Source of the DNA: Synergistaceae bacterium
GTDB taxonomy: Bacteria > Synergistota > Synergistia > Synergistales > Aminobacteriaceae
Length of the DNA stretch: 11,205 nucleotides
Assembly: GCA_017455085.1 (NCBI GenBank)
Contig: JAFTBT010000142.1
Location: 1-11,205 of the forward strand
Direction of reading: 5' to 3'
This document shows, piece after piece, positions 1 to 6,311 of this stretch; positions within the stretch are counted from its first letter, which is position 1; each line of letters starts with the position of its first letter. Both the position numbers and the translations under genes were made by a program. The notes beneath the pieces were generated by a model. The model was given only the letters and a program-made list of their open reading frames with translations, searched no databases and had not been told where the DNA came from.

Positions 1-113
1 CCTATAAGCTCAATGAATTTCCCGTCCCTGGGTGAACGTGAATCTGCTACAACCAGCCTGTAAAATGGAGCTTTCTTCTTGCCCTGACGCGACAAACGAA
101 TCTTTACCGCCAT
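1..113 (-). CDS. rpsP: 30S ribosomal protein S16 (N-terminal part, cut by window edge)
   Basis: The minus strand from the ATG at 113 gives 37 codons beginning [20 protein letters not shown] and continuing with [13 protein letters not shown]. This is the conserved start of ribosomal protein S16, a small-subunit protein that binds 16S rRNA early in 30S assembly. The family is about 80-90 residues long, so a little under half is present and the rest lies beyond position 1. An AGGAGG ribosome-binding site at 127-132 precedes the ATG by 13 bases, somewhat far; counting AGGAGGTG the gap is 11. Only 36 bases separate it from the ffh stop codon and no terminator lies between them, so it is very likely co-transcribed with ylxM and ffh, an order seen in many bacteria. 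The identification is secure; only the truncation limits it. Confidence 0.96.
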   Translation of the reverse strand, partial: MAVKIRLSRQGKKKAPFYRLVVADSRSPRDGKFIELI

Positions 114-149
114 TCTAGACTTTGCACCTCCTGCATAAAATATTCGTTC

Positions 150-1484
150 TTACCTGCCGAGACCAAATAGCTGTCTCAACTTCCTGCCCCCTCCTGAACC
201 CGAAGAGAACGCCTTGAACATTTTCTTCATCTGTTCGTACTGAGCGAGCAGCTGATTCACCATCTGTACCGATGTTCCTGAACCCTGTGCAATTCTCCGC
301 CGTCTTGAGCCTTTTATGATTTTGGGATTGCGTCTCTCCTGCGGTGTCATTGACTGGATTATTGCCTTGTTGCGCTTCAATGCCTTAGCATCTACGTCAT
401 CAGCATTGAAATTCTTTATCTTGTCCAGCCCGGGAATCATGCCAGCAATTTTCTCCAGAGGTCCGAGCTTTTCTAGCTGCTCAAACTGTGTTAATAACGT
501 CTCCAGAGTGAACTGTTTGGCGAGTTTCGCGGGTGTCTTGATTTCCTGTTCTGTGATGCCTGCTGCCCTGACCTTCTCGGCTAATCCCTGAAGGTCTCCC
601 ATGCCCATAATTCTACCGGCCATTCTTTCTGGGCTGAATGTCTCCAGTGCGTCAGTGTTCTCACCAACACCGGCGAACTTCACCGGAACACCTGTTACTG
701 CCCTGATGGCTAGCGCACTACCTCCGCGAGAATCCCCGTCTAGCTTCGTGAGGATTAAGCCTGTTAGTGTGAGCAGCTCGTGGAAGGACTTGGCGACATT
801 TACGGCTTCTTGGCCCATCATGGAGTCGACAACTAATATTTTCTCGTGTGGAGGCAATATTTCCGTTATGGCCTTCAGCTCATGCATAAGCTCCTCGTCT
901 ACGTGAAGACGCCCTGCTGTGTCCAGAATAATCACGTCATTCATGTGGGAGACTGCGAATTTGACTGCACCCCTGACTACTGCGAGAACGTCAGACTTTC
1001 CGGCTTCCGGTCCGAAGAAGGCGATTTTTCCCTCTGAGGCCAACACTCTCAACTGCTCAACTGCTGCTGGTCTGCGCAAATCACATGCGACCACTAAGGG
1101 GCTGTGCGAGTTCTTGAGGTGCTTTGCGAGCTTGACGGCTGTGGTGGTTTTTCCTGAGCCCTGAAGTCCGGCCAAGAGTATCACCGTCGGAGGCTTAGGG
1201 GAAATATTCAGTGATTCGGCTTTCCCCATGAGGGCAATCAATTCCTCGTAGACTATGGCGGCTATGCGTTCGTTGGCCGTAATTGACTGCAAGACATCAA
1301 GACTTACGGCGCGTTCACGGATCTTTGCGATGAGGTCCTTTGCCACACGAAAATCTACATCTGCTTCGAGCAATGACCTTCGGACTTCACGTAATGCGCT
1401 GTCGATATCTGCTTCTGAGAGTTTGCCCTTGCTGCTTAGGCGTGAAAATACTCCGGCTAATTTTTCTTTCAGGGTGTCGAACAT
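150..1484 (-). CDS. ffh: Signal recognition particle protein Ffh (SRP54 GTPase)
   Basis: The 444-residue product is the protein core of the bacterial signal recognition particle. It binds 4.5S RNA and signal peptides on ribosomes and docks with FtsY at the membrane. Residues 1-90 form the helical N domain (MFDTLKEKLAGVF). The G domain shows the P-loop AGLQGSGKTT (105-114), DLRRPAA (135-141), DTAGRL (188-193), TKLDGDSRGG (246-255) and FAGVGE (270-275). Residues 300-444 are the methionine-rich M domain, with the RNA-binding segment GSRRRRIAQGSGT (392-404). The length is typical of the family. The frame stays open upstream through ylxM to 1709, but the ATG at 1484 is chosen because the conserved MFDTL start is there and an AAAGGAG site lies just before it, inside the last codons of ylxM. 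The ylxM stop codon is only 2 bases away, so the genes are probably translationally coupled. No 4.5S RNA gene was seen in the window. Confidence 0.98.
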   Translation of the reverse strand: MFDTLKEKLAGVFSRLSSKGKLSEADIDSALREVRRSLLEADVDFRVAKDLIAKIRERAVSLDVLQSITANERIAAIVYEELIALMGKAESLNISPKPPTVILLAGLQGSGKTTTAVKLAKHLKNSHSPLVVACDLRRPAAVEQLRVLASEGKIAFFGPEAGKSDVLAVVRGAVKFAVSHMNDVIILDTAGRLHVDEELMHELKAITEILPPHEKILVVDSMMGQEAVNVAKSFHELLTLTGLILTKLDGDSRGGSALAIRAVTGVPVKFAGVGENTDALETFSPERMAGRIMGMGDLQGLAEKVRAAGITEQEIKTPAKLAKQFTLETLLTQFEQLEKLGPLEKIAGMIPGLDKIKNFNADDVDAKALKRNKAIIQSMTPQERRNPKIIKGSRRRRIAQGSGTSVQMVNQLLAQYEQMKKMFKAFSSGSGGGRKLRQLFGLGR

Positions 1485-1486
1485 GA

Positions 1487-1816
1487 TTACTCCTTTTCCT
1501 CCTTCTCCGTGAGTTTTTTGCGCAGTGATGCATTCTCCTGTTCGAGCTCTTTGATGCGGTCTTCGAGCTTGGCGGTGTTCACAGCTAAACATAGCTCGCA
1601 CTCCAGACTGTCGAGTTTGTCCATGACGTTGCGGGCTAGGATGTGAACTGCCTGCCTGCTGATGCCTAAGACTTCGGCGGCTTCGGATGGTGTGAGGTCG
1701 GAGAAGCATAGTGTTTCGTAAACTTTCCTCTGTTTCTCAGTGAGCAGGGGGGAATAGAAATCATACAGCAGGTTGAAATGAACTCTGCGCGTTAAAATAT
1801 CATTGTCGTCTGTCAT
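1487..1816 (-). CDS. ylxM: YlxM/p13-like helix-turn-helix protein (UPF0122)
   Basis: The 109-residue protein matches the YlxM family, small proteins encoded next to ffh and reported to associate with and modulate the SRP. The N-terminal block NLLYDFYSPLLTEKQRKVYE (15-34) is the family signature. Residues 42-64 (TPSEAAEVLGISRQAVHIL and on) form a sigma-70 region-4-like helix-turn-helix. Residues 84-107 are a Glu/Lys-rich predicted coiled coil. It is the first gene of the operon and ends 2 bases before ffh. The ATG at 1816 is the only plausible start: no in-frame ATG, GTG or TTG lies between it and the conserved block. It has no Shine-Dalgarno sequence, and the -10 box of the promoter lies only 9 bases upstream, so the mRNA may be leaderless. 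The family assignment is firm; its exact role in this organism is inferred. Confidence 0.95.
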   Translation of the reverse strand: MTDDNDILTRRVHFNLLYDFYSPLLTEKQRKVYETLCFSDLTPSEAAEVLGISRQAVHILARNVMDKLDSLECELCLAVNTAKLEDRIKELEQENASLRKKLTEKEEKE

Positions 1817-1825
1817 GATACTGGA

Positions 1826-1853
1826 ATTATACGGGATTGAGGGAGCTTGTCAA
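1826..1853 (-). promoter_or_regulatory. Strong sigma-70 promoter of the ylxM-ffh-rpsP operon
   Basis: On the minus strand a perfect TTGACA (1848-1853) and a perfect TATAAT (1826-1831) are separated by 16 bases. Transcription would be expected to begin near 1818-1820, only two to four bases before the ylxM ATG at 1816. Both boxes match the sigma-70 consensus at all twelve positions, as suits a highly expressed SRP and ribosomal operon. Confidence 0.88.
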
Positions 1854-1870
1854 GTGAATTTGCTTGACAA
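1847..1870. repeat. 8-bp inverted repeat overlapping the operon -35 box
   Basis: TTGTCAAG (1847-1854) and CTTGACAA (1863-1870) are perfect inverted arms around an 8-base spacer. The left arm contains the minus-strand -35 box. The right arm contains a second TTGACA reading on the plus strand, but no good -10 follows it. The placement is that of an operator for a dimeric regulator, though an accidental duplication of -35-like sequence is also possible. Confidence 0.5.
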
Positions 1871-1878
1871 AAGTTTTT

Positions 1879-1896
1879 GGGGATGGGTGGGCGGGG
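1879..1896 (+). other. Putative G-quadruplex motif upstream of ylxM
   Basis: GGGGATGGGTGGGCGGGG has four runs of at least three guanines with loops of 2, 1 and 1 bases, fully satisfying the canonical intramolecular G-quadruplex pattern. Short loops are associated with high stability. It lies about 25 bases upstream of the ylxM -35 box. The G-rich strand is the template strand for that operon. Formation in the cell is not shown by sequence alone. Confidence 0.6.
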
Positions 1897-1979
1897 TTGC
1901 TGGACGTGAAGGCATGCCGAGCGGACAGCACTATTTACCAACAGCTTGTGTCAACTACAGTAATATCATGCATTAACTA

Positions 1980-2187
1980 CAACATGATTTTCACTGCAAG
2001 CGACAGCATGTATCATCAGCAACACCCTTTTCACTTCGAGCAACAACGTGTATCATCAGCAACACCCTTTCCACTACCAGCAACAACGTGTATCATCAGC
2101 AACATGGTTTTCACTGCAAGCGACAGCAATGTGTCGTGTGTCAGATGCAACGGATTTCTCACTGCAAGCAAAAACATGTATACTAAG
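1980..2187. repeat. Degenerate 40-bp tandem repeat array (five units) in non-coding DNA
   Basis: Five back-to-back units start at 1980, 2020, 2060, 2100 and 2148. Each begins CAACA or CAACG, contains TTTTCACT or a close variant near base 10-16, and most end in GTATCATCAG. Units 1, 2, 3 and 5 are about 40 bases and unit 4 is 48. Units 2 and 3 are the most alike. A further decayed unit may occupy about 1939-1979. Because 40 is not a multiple of three, each unit would be read in a different frame, so the array is unlikely to be coding although a long plus-strand frame crosses it (1864-2337). There are no unique spacers, so it is not CRISPR. It fills most of the 446-base gap between ylxM and the permease; its function is unknown. 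Confidence 0.75.
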
Positions 2188-2228
2188 AGACACAAATTCA
2201 TCACATTTCTCACCAAAATACTCACAGT

Positions 2229-2252
2229 TTTACAACTACATTTACAACTACA
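2229..2252. repeat. 12-bp perfect direct duplication
   Basis: TTTACAACTACA occurs twice head to tail (2229-2240, 2241-2252), just downstream of the permease stop codon. It is probably a slippage duplication. I see no clear Rho-independent terminator for the permease in this region. Confidence 0.6.
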
Positions 2253-2262
2253 AAAATCATCC

Positions 2263-3696
2263 CTAAACCTTGTCCGCATCAACTCCTTTCCCGCTTCGTA
2301 TTCGGTAGAATATCACACCCAACACTATCCACACTAATAGCAACATATACGACTCATGCCCCAGTGACACATTCAGTCCAGGTATTGGCACTAATAACAG
2401 CACCGCCATTCCCAACGACAGCATAAATCCCAACGCCCCAAATATCAGTATGTCCACACGTCCCTCACTGTACGCATACTTCGCTGCCGATATCGACGTG
2501 TACGCAAACCCTATCGCCGCACCTATAGACGCCATGTCAAACACCCACCCCATCACTGGACGACCTATCAAGCACGTCACTCCTGATACTACCGTGCAGA
2601 ATAGCCCCGCATTTACTGGCACTCCCTTACTGTTCAAGCGCGAAAACCACTCCGGTATCATCCCGTCTCTCGCCATCGAGTACAATAATCTGCTCGTCGC
2701 CGTGTAGAATCCCAATATTCCCGTCAACATCGCCGCTATCACTGAACTCGTTATCACATACACCCCTAGCTTCCCCATCACCATATGTGCAGCGTTCAAC
2801 GTCGCTATTCCTGTTATGCCGCTGAGATCGGGAAGAGCTGAGATGTATTCCGGCCAAGTAGCATATTCCACAGGAAAAACACTACATGCCATTAACGTCA
2901 ACCCTATGTACACAAATCCTCCGCAGATTATGCTCGTATCCATCACTACTTTTACTCTGTCCGAAGAAAATTTACTCTCCTCCATCAACTGAGGCACTGT
3001 GTCAAATCCTACAAATGACTGCGGACCAGTTACCGCTATCGCCACTATCTGAGCTACTACTCCTTTCTGAAAATCACCACTCACTGGGTGAAACATAGGG
3101 TGAAGGTTCGCACTGTTAGACACCGGATTTATCACAGCTCCACTCATCACTACAAGTATTCCGCCAAGCAGTACCATCACCAAAAACGTCTGCAACTTCC
3201 CCGTTATATGCACCCCTCGAGACGTTATCAGCATCAGCATAAACATTGACCCTATCGCTAATAACATCTCACCAAAATACACATCATATCCCTTCACAGT
3301 GTAGTGAAACCCTATCTGGAACGCATCATCAAACACCGCTCGCATTATCAGGTTCAACGCCGTTGCATTCAGAGGGATTACAGACAAGTACGATAGGCTC
3401 AAAAACCACGCACATACAAATCCATGCAGGCCTCCAAATGCCTGTTTCGCATATATGAACTCTCCGCCAGTCAATGGGAACTTCTTTATCATGTAGCTGT
3501 AGTTGTACGATATTATCAGCATTACTAGAGTAGCTATCTCCATCGCTATTAACGTACCTAACGGCCCAGCATTCCTCAGAAATACCGCTCCGGGCATCAC
3601 GTACGCGCTCCAGCCTATCACACAGCCAAATGCTAATGACCATACATTCAGCGGCGTTAGACTCCGCACTAGATGTTTATCGTTGTTATTCTGCAT
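2263..3696 (-). CDS. APC-superfamily amino acid/polyamine permease
   Basis: The 477-residue, very hydrophobic protein is an integral inner-membrane transporter of the amino acid-polyamine-organocation type, probably a proton- or sodium-coupled symporter or an exchanger. Family features are the TM1 region with the broken-helix motif GCVIGWSAYVMPG (24-36), PLTGGEFIYAKQAFGG (74-89) after TM2, FVGFDTVPQLMEE (228-240) around TM6, and the loop YTATSRLLYSMARDGMIPEW (331-350) typical of the family. Twelve or so helices fit the length. The substrate cannot be read from the sequence. The ATG at 3696 is chosen because LTPLNVWSLAFGCVIG follows at the usual distance, but its ribosome-binding site is poor: AAAGGA lies 16 bases away. 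It is divergent from the hybrid kinase gene and shares its promoter region, so control by that kinase is possible but unproven. The plus strand is unusually C-rich and G-poor here, so the coding strand is G-rich. Confidence 0.9.
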   Translation of the reverse strand: MQNNNDKHLVRSLTPLNVWSLAFGCVIGWSAYVMPGAVFLRNAGPLGTLIAMEIATLVMLIISYNYSYMIKKFPLTGGEFIYAKQAFGGLHGFVCAWFLSLSYLSVIPLNATALNLIMRAVFDDAFQIGFHYTVKGYDVYFGEMLLAIGSMFMLMLITSRGVHITGKLQTFLVMVLLGGILVVMSGAVINPVSNSANLHPMFHPVSGDFQKGVVAQIVAIAVTGPQSFVGFDTVPQLMEESKFSSDRVKVVMDTSIICGGFVYIGLTLMACSVFPVEYATWPEYISALPDLSGITGIATLNAAHMVMGKLGVYVITSSVIAAMLTGILGFYTATSRLLYSMARDGMIPEWFSRLNSKGVPVNAGLFCTVVSGVTCLIGRPVMGWVFDMASIGAAIGFAYTSISAAKYAYSEGRVDILIFGALGFMLSLGMAVLLLVPIPGLNVSLGHESYMLLLVWIVLGVIFYRIRSGKGVDADKV

Positions 3697-3743
3697 AATT
3701 CGTGATGGTCTGTCCTTTGTTCTTAATGGGTAATATGCCGTGA

Positions 3744-3752
3744 ATTATATCA
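3744..3752 (-). promoter_or_regulatory. Extended -10 promoter for the APC permease
   Basis: The minus strand reads TGATATAAT: a perfect TATAAT (3744-3749) with the TGn extension. No convincing -35 box lies at 16-18 bases, as is common for extended -10 promoters. The predicted start near 3737 gives a leader of about 40 bases. Confidence 0.7.
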
Positions 3753-3758
3753 TGCTGG

Positions 3759-3767
3759 TGTTATACT
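3759..3767 (+). promoter_or_regulatory. Extended -10 promoter for the hybrid histidine kinase
   Basis: The plus strand reads TGTTATACT: TATACT (3762-3767, five of six to consensus) with the TGn extension. The -35 area is weak. The start would be near 3774, about 31 bases before the ATG. Its -10 hexamer is only 12 bases from that of the opposite promoter, so the two polymerase footprints overlap. Confidence 0.65.
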
Positions 3768-3804
3768 AAGGTTCATCACAACTTTGCAAAGGAGCTTTTT
3801 TCCC

Positions 3805-5634
3805 ATGTTGCTTAATCTCGGTGAGGCTTGGCTCGAAATTACTGCTATTCCCTCACTCATCATTATGTCCGCTTTCTTGGGCGGCAGGCTCGCTACTTCA
3901 TACGAAATCAATAAACGCTTTCTCCTGCTCGTTATGTCTACTCTGGTTGCTGCTTGCGTCGAAGCCATCATCAGGCTCTTCGGCAAATTCCACAACATAA
4001 ACATGAACGTCTTTTACGCCATCATCAACATCAATGCTTACTGCCTCATGGCCTATGTCGCTGCTTATACCCGCACTAGTTCACGCAAACTCATAGACAC
4101 CAATTTTTTCCTGCTCTGTATCAGCCTCGTGTTGCTCCTAGTCTTCGGAAAGAATAACAGTACTTTCCTCAATGTCTCGCCGGTTTTCGCGGTTCTGTTC
4201 GTTGTTGAGGGCTTTGTGCTTCAGCTCATACATCAAGAGTATTACGGCAATGGACAGTTCATCGTCATGAATACTCTGTTCATCCTCCTGATAGATGCGT
4301 TCCTCATGCAGTACCTCTTCGGTGTGAATATCGCCCTCGTCTATCCCGTAGCCACTATGATGCTGGTGTTCACGTTCTTCTACCTTGAGGCTCCTACATA
4401 CAAGCAGCTAATCACAGCTCATCAGGAAATCGATAACGCCAGAATCCATGCTGAGGCCTCCATACAACGGGCTAACTTCGCCAACAAGGCAAAGAGTAAT
4501 TTCCTCGCCAGCACTTCACACGAAATCAGAACTCCTATGAATGCTATTCTCGGCATTAACGACATGATACTCGCCGAAACCCCAGACCCGGAGACACGCA
4601 GAGCATCATTAGACATCAAACGCGCTGGAGAATATTTGCTTGCCCTCGTCAACAATATACTCGACATCTCCAAAATCGAAGCCGGTAAAATGGATCTCTA
4701 CGAAACTGATTATCACCTTTGGGAGTTGCTAAAAGAGTGTGAGGCATACATGACTGAGCAGCTCGCTCACAGGGACACCGTAAAATTCTCACTCAACGCC
4801 GACAAAGACCTTCACGAACACCTTCACGGCGATGTCCTCAGGCTTAAGCAGGCACTCATCAACCTCCTAAACAACGCTGCCAAGTACACAGAAAAAGGCT
4901 CTATCTCACTCACTGTCTCAGGTGAACGCAAAAAAGGTACTGAGATACTCATGAAGTTTGTTGTGCAGGATACTGGGATCGGAATGCATGACGAGGATAT
5001 ACAGAAAATCTATGAACCCTTCGAGCGCGCTAACATAATCGAGACCAGACACATACCCGGCGCAGGGCTTGGCCTAACCCTCGTCAAGAATATCATCGAC
5101 ATCATGAGCGGCCGCATCTCCATCTCCAGCACTTACGGGAAAGGTACTGCATTCACCGTAGAAATTCCCCAGCGTCTCGCTTCCGGTAAGAGCATGACCA
5201 TCCACGAATACGAACAGTTCATCACGTCTCAGCCCGAAAACCCACCACAACAGCAGGATAACTCCCCTAATGTCTGGCCGGACGCAAAAATCCTCGTTGT
5301 CGATGATACTCCGGTTAATCTTGTTGTCGCTAAAGGTATGCTCAAGACTTCGGAGGCGGAAATCGATACGGCAGAATCCGGCGAAGATGCTTTAGACCTC
5401 ATCAAGGCTCATCACTATGATTTAGTCTTCCTAGACCACAAAATGCCCGGCATGGACGGCGTGGAAACTCTCGGACACGCTAAGAAACATTCTCCGGACA
5501 CAAAATACATTGCTCTCACTGCTAACTCTGGGGCTAATGCTCGAAATGAGTATATCGCTCTCGGCTTCGACGACTATTTGCCTAAACCCTTCAAGAGCGA
5601 TGACATGATGAATATCCTCAAAACATACCTGTAA
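3805..5634 (+). CDS. Membrane-bound hybrid sensor histidine kinase with C-terminal receiver
   Basis: The 609-residue protein is a two-component signalling kinase with an attached receiver. Residues 1-195 hold about six or seven hydrophobic helices with short loops and form an unassigned membrane sensor. A helical linker (198-230) leads to the HisKA domain, with the phosphorylated His239 in STSHEIRTPMNAILG. The HATPase_c domain shows the N box (LINLLNNAAKYT, 351-362), G1 DTGIGM (389-394), the F box YEPFERAN (403-410) and G2 GAGLGL (419-424). The receiver (495-609) has Asp500/Asp501, the phosphoacceptor Asp544 in VFLDHKMPGMDG, Thr572 and Lys594. All catalytic residues are present. There is no HPt or DNA-binding output domain, so it must pass phosphate to another protein or act through its receiver. 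A TTG at 3784 would extend the frame but includes the AAAGGAG ribosome-binding site (3788-3794), so the ATG at 3805 is chosen. It is divergent from the permease gene. Its signal is unknown. Confidence 0.95.
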   Translation: MLLNLGEAWLEITAIPSLIIMSAFLGGRLATSYEINKRFLLLVMSTLVAACVEAIIRLFGKFHNINMNVFYAIININAYCLMAYVAAYTRTSSRKLIDTNFFLLCISLVLLLVFGKNNSTFLNVSPVFAVLFVVEGFVLQLIHQEYYGNGQFIVMNTLFILLIDAFLMQYLFGVNIALVYPVATMMLVFTFFYLEAPTYKQLITAHQEIDNARIHAEASIQRANFANKAKSNFLASTSHEIRTPMNAILGINDMILAETPDPETRRASLDIKRAGEYLLALVNNILDISKIEAGKMDLYETDYHLWELLKECEAYMTEQLAHRDTVKFSLNADKDLHEHLHGDVLRLKQALINLLNNAAKYTEKGSISLTVSGERKKGTEILMKFVVQDTGIGMHDEDIQKIYEPFERANIIETRHIPGAGLGLTLVKNIIDIMSGRISISSTYGKGTAFTVEIPQRLASGKSMTIHEYEQFITSQPENPPQQQDNSPNVWPDAKILVVDDTPVNLVVAKGMLKTSEAEIDTAESGEDALDLIKAHHYDLVFLDHKMPGMDGVETLGHAKKHSPDTKYIALTANSGANARNEYIALGFDDYLPKPFKSDDMMNILKTYL

Positions 5635-5660
5635 CCGTGAAGATACTGCTGCAAACAAAA

Positions 5661-5694
5661 ACGGGAGCGCATCTGTTGGCGGATACTCTCCCGT
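5661..5694 (-). terminator. Rho-independent terminator between convergent genes
   Basis: ACGGGAG (5661-5667) pairs perfectly with CTCCCGT (5688-5694) around a 20-base loop. On the minus strand the stem is followed by TTTTGTTTGC, a fair U-tract, so it best serves the PH-domain gene ending at 5731. On the plus strand it stands 26 bases after the kinase stop, but the following ATGTTTCTG is a weak tract, so termination there may be partial. Confidence 0.7.
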
Positions 5695-5730
5695 ATGTTT
5701 CTGCGTGTAGTTTGGTGCGTGTAGGCTGAC

Positions 5731-6231
5731 TTATAACGGCATGGTGTACTTGCGGACGTGGGTCTGGATTTCGTCGCGCACTGCCTGAGGATTGGGGATG
5801 TTGAGGGCGTGAATTTCCTCCGTACTAGTACCCGATGAGGCTATCATTATGTCACCAATGTTCAGCATTGACTGCATTAATGTCTGCCCCACCTTGATGT
5901 GCATTATGTTCGCTAATCCGATCTCTATTGACTGCCGGAAGTCAGAACTAAACGGCTTCATAGGATGGCACTTGACGAATGCGACTTCTTGGTCTTCGGC
6001 TTTGTCGGGGTTATCGCGCAGAATTAGTGACGTAGTTGCGCGCTGGACTGCTGTATACAGGAACATCACTACTCCTATCACTGCAACAGCTATCCACATC
6101 CATTTCAGCCACGCTTCCCCTGCCTTGAAGTAGTTGGCCATTCCCGCTAACACTACCAGTATCACCATCAGCAGAAACCTCGCATAAAAACTCTTCCATG
6201 CAGGCTTGTAGTACTTATACACCGGTTCCAT
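5731..6231 (-). CDS. Membrane protein with bacterial PH-like domain
   Basis: The 166-residue protein has two membrane-spanning helices (about 18-33 and 45-61) close to the N terminus. Residues 65-155 follow, resembling the bacterial pleckstrin-homology fold (bPH_2, formerly DUF304): SSDFRQSIEIGLANIMHIKV, then a QSMLNIGDIMIASSGT strand pair, then IPNPQAVRDEIQ. Such proteins are anchored in the inner membrane with the domain in the cytoplasm. Their biochemical roles are mostly unknown. The frame is open upstream to 6294, but the ATG at 6231 is chosen for its AAGGAGG site (6246-6252), although the 14-base spacing is long. It is transcribed away from the MacB-type permease, and their promoter regions overlap. 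The domain assignment is by pattern and moderately sure; a functional name is not justified. Confidence 0.8.
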   Translation of the reverse strand: MEPVYKYYKPAWKSFYARFLLMVILVVLAGMANYFKAGEAWLKWMWIAVAVIGVVMFLYTAVQRATTSLILRDNPDKAEDQEVAFVKCHPMKPFSSDFRQSIEIGLANIMHIKVGQTLMQSMLNIGDIMIASSGTSTEEIHALNIPNPQAVRDEIQTHVRKYTMPL

Positions 6232-6257
6232 GATAAATGTATTTGCCTCCTTATGGG

Positions 6258-6286
6258 TTGATAGTTGTATTATAGCACTTGATATT
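6258..6286 (+). promoter_or_regulatory. Possible promoter for the MacB-type permease
   Basis: TTGATA (6258-6263, five of six) and GATATT (6281-6286, four of six) are 17 bases apart on the plus strand. The start would be near 6293, just before the GAGGTGA ribosome-binding site at 6295-6301. The match is imperfect and the leader very short, so this is tentative. It overlaps the opposite promoter. Confidence 0.35.
6269..6277 (-). promoter_or_regulatory. Extended -10 promoter for the PH-domain gene
   Basis: The minus strand reads TGCTATAAT: a perfect TATAAT (6269-6274) with the TGn extension. A TTGCAA lies upstream at only 14 bases, too close to be a normal -35. The start near 6262 leaves a leader of about 30 bases that carries the AAGGAGG site. 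Confidence 0.65.
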
Positions 6287-6311
6287 TTTTGCAAGAGGTG
6301 AGTTATTCATC

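Noticed and set aside
150..1709. Longer Ffh starting at 1709
   Set aside because: The extra 75 residues are an out-of-frame reading of ylxM. The conserved MFDTLKEKL start and the AAAGGAG site place the true start at 1484.
1864..1869. Plus-strand promoter from the second TTGACA
   Set aside because: No -10-like sequence occurs 15-19 bases downstream, where the G-rich motif lies, and no gene follows.
1980..2187. CRISPR array
   Set aside because: The units are contiguous and diverged with no unique spacers, and no cas genes are present.
1864..2337. Plus-strand open frame of 157 codons between ylxM and the permease
   Set aside because: It crosses a 40-bp repeat whose unit is not a multiple of three, overlaps the 3' end of the permease, lacks a ribosome-binding site and has no recognisable protein features.
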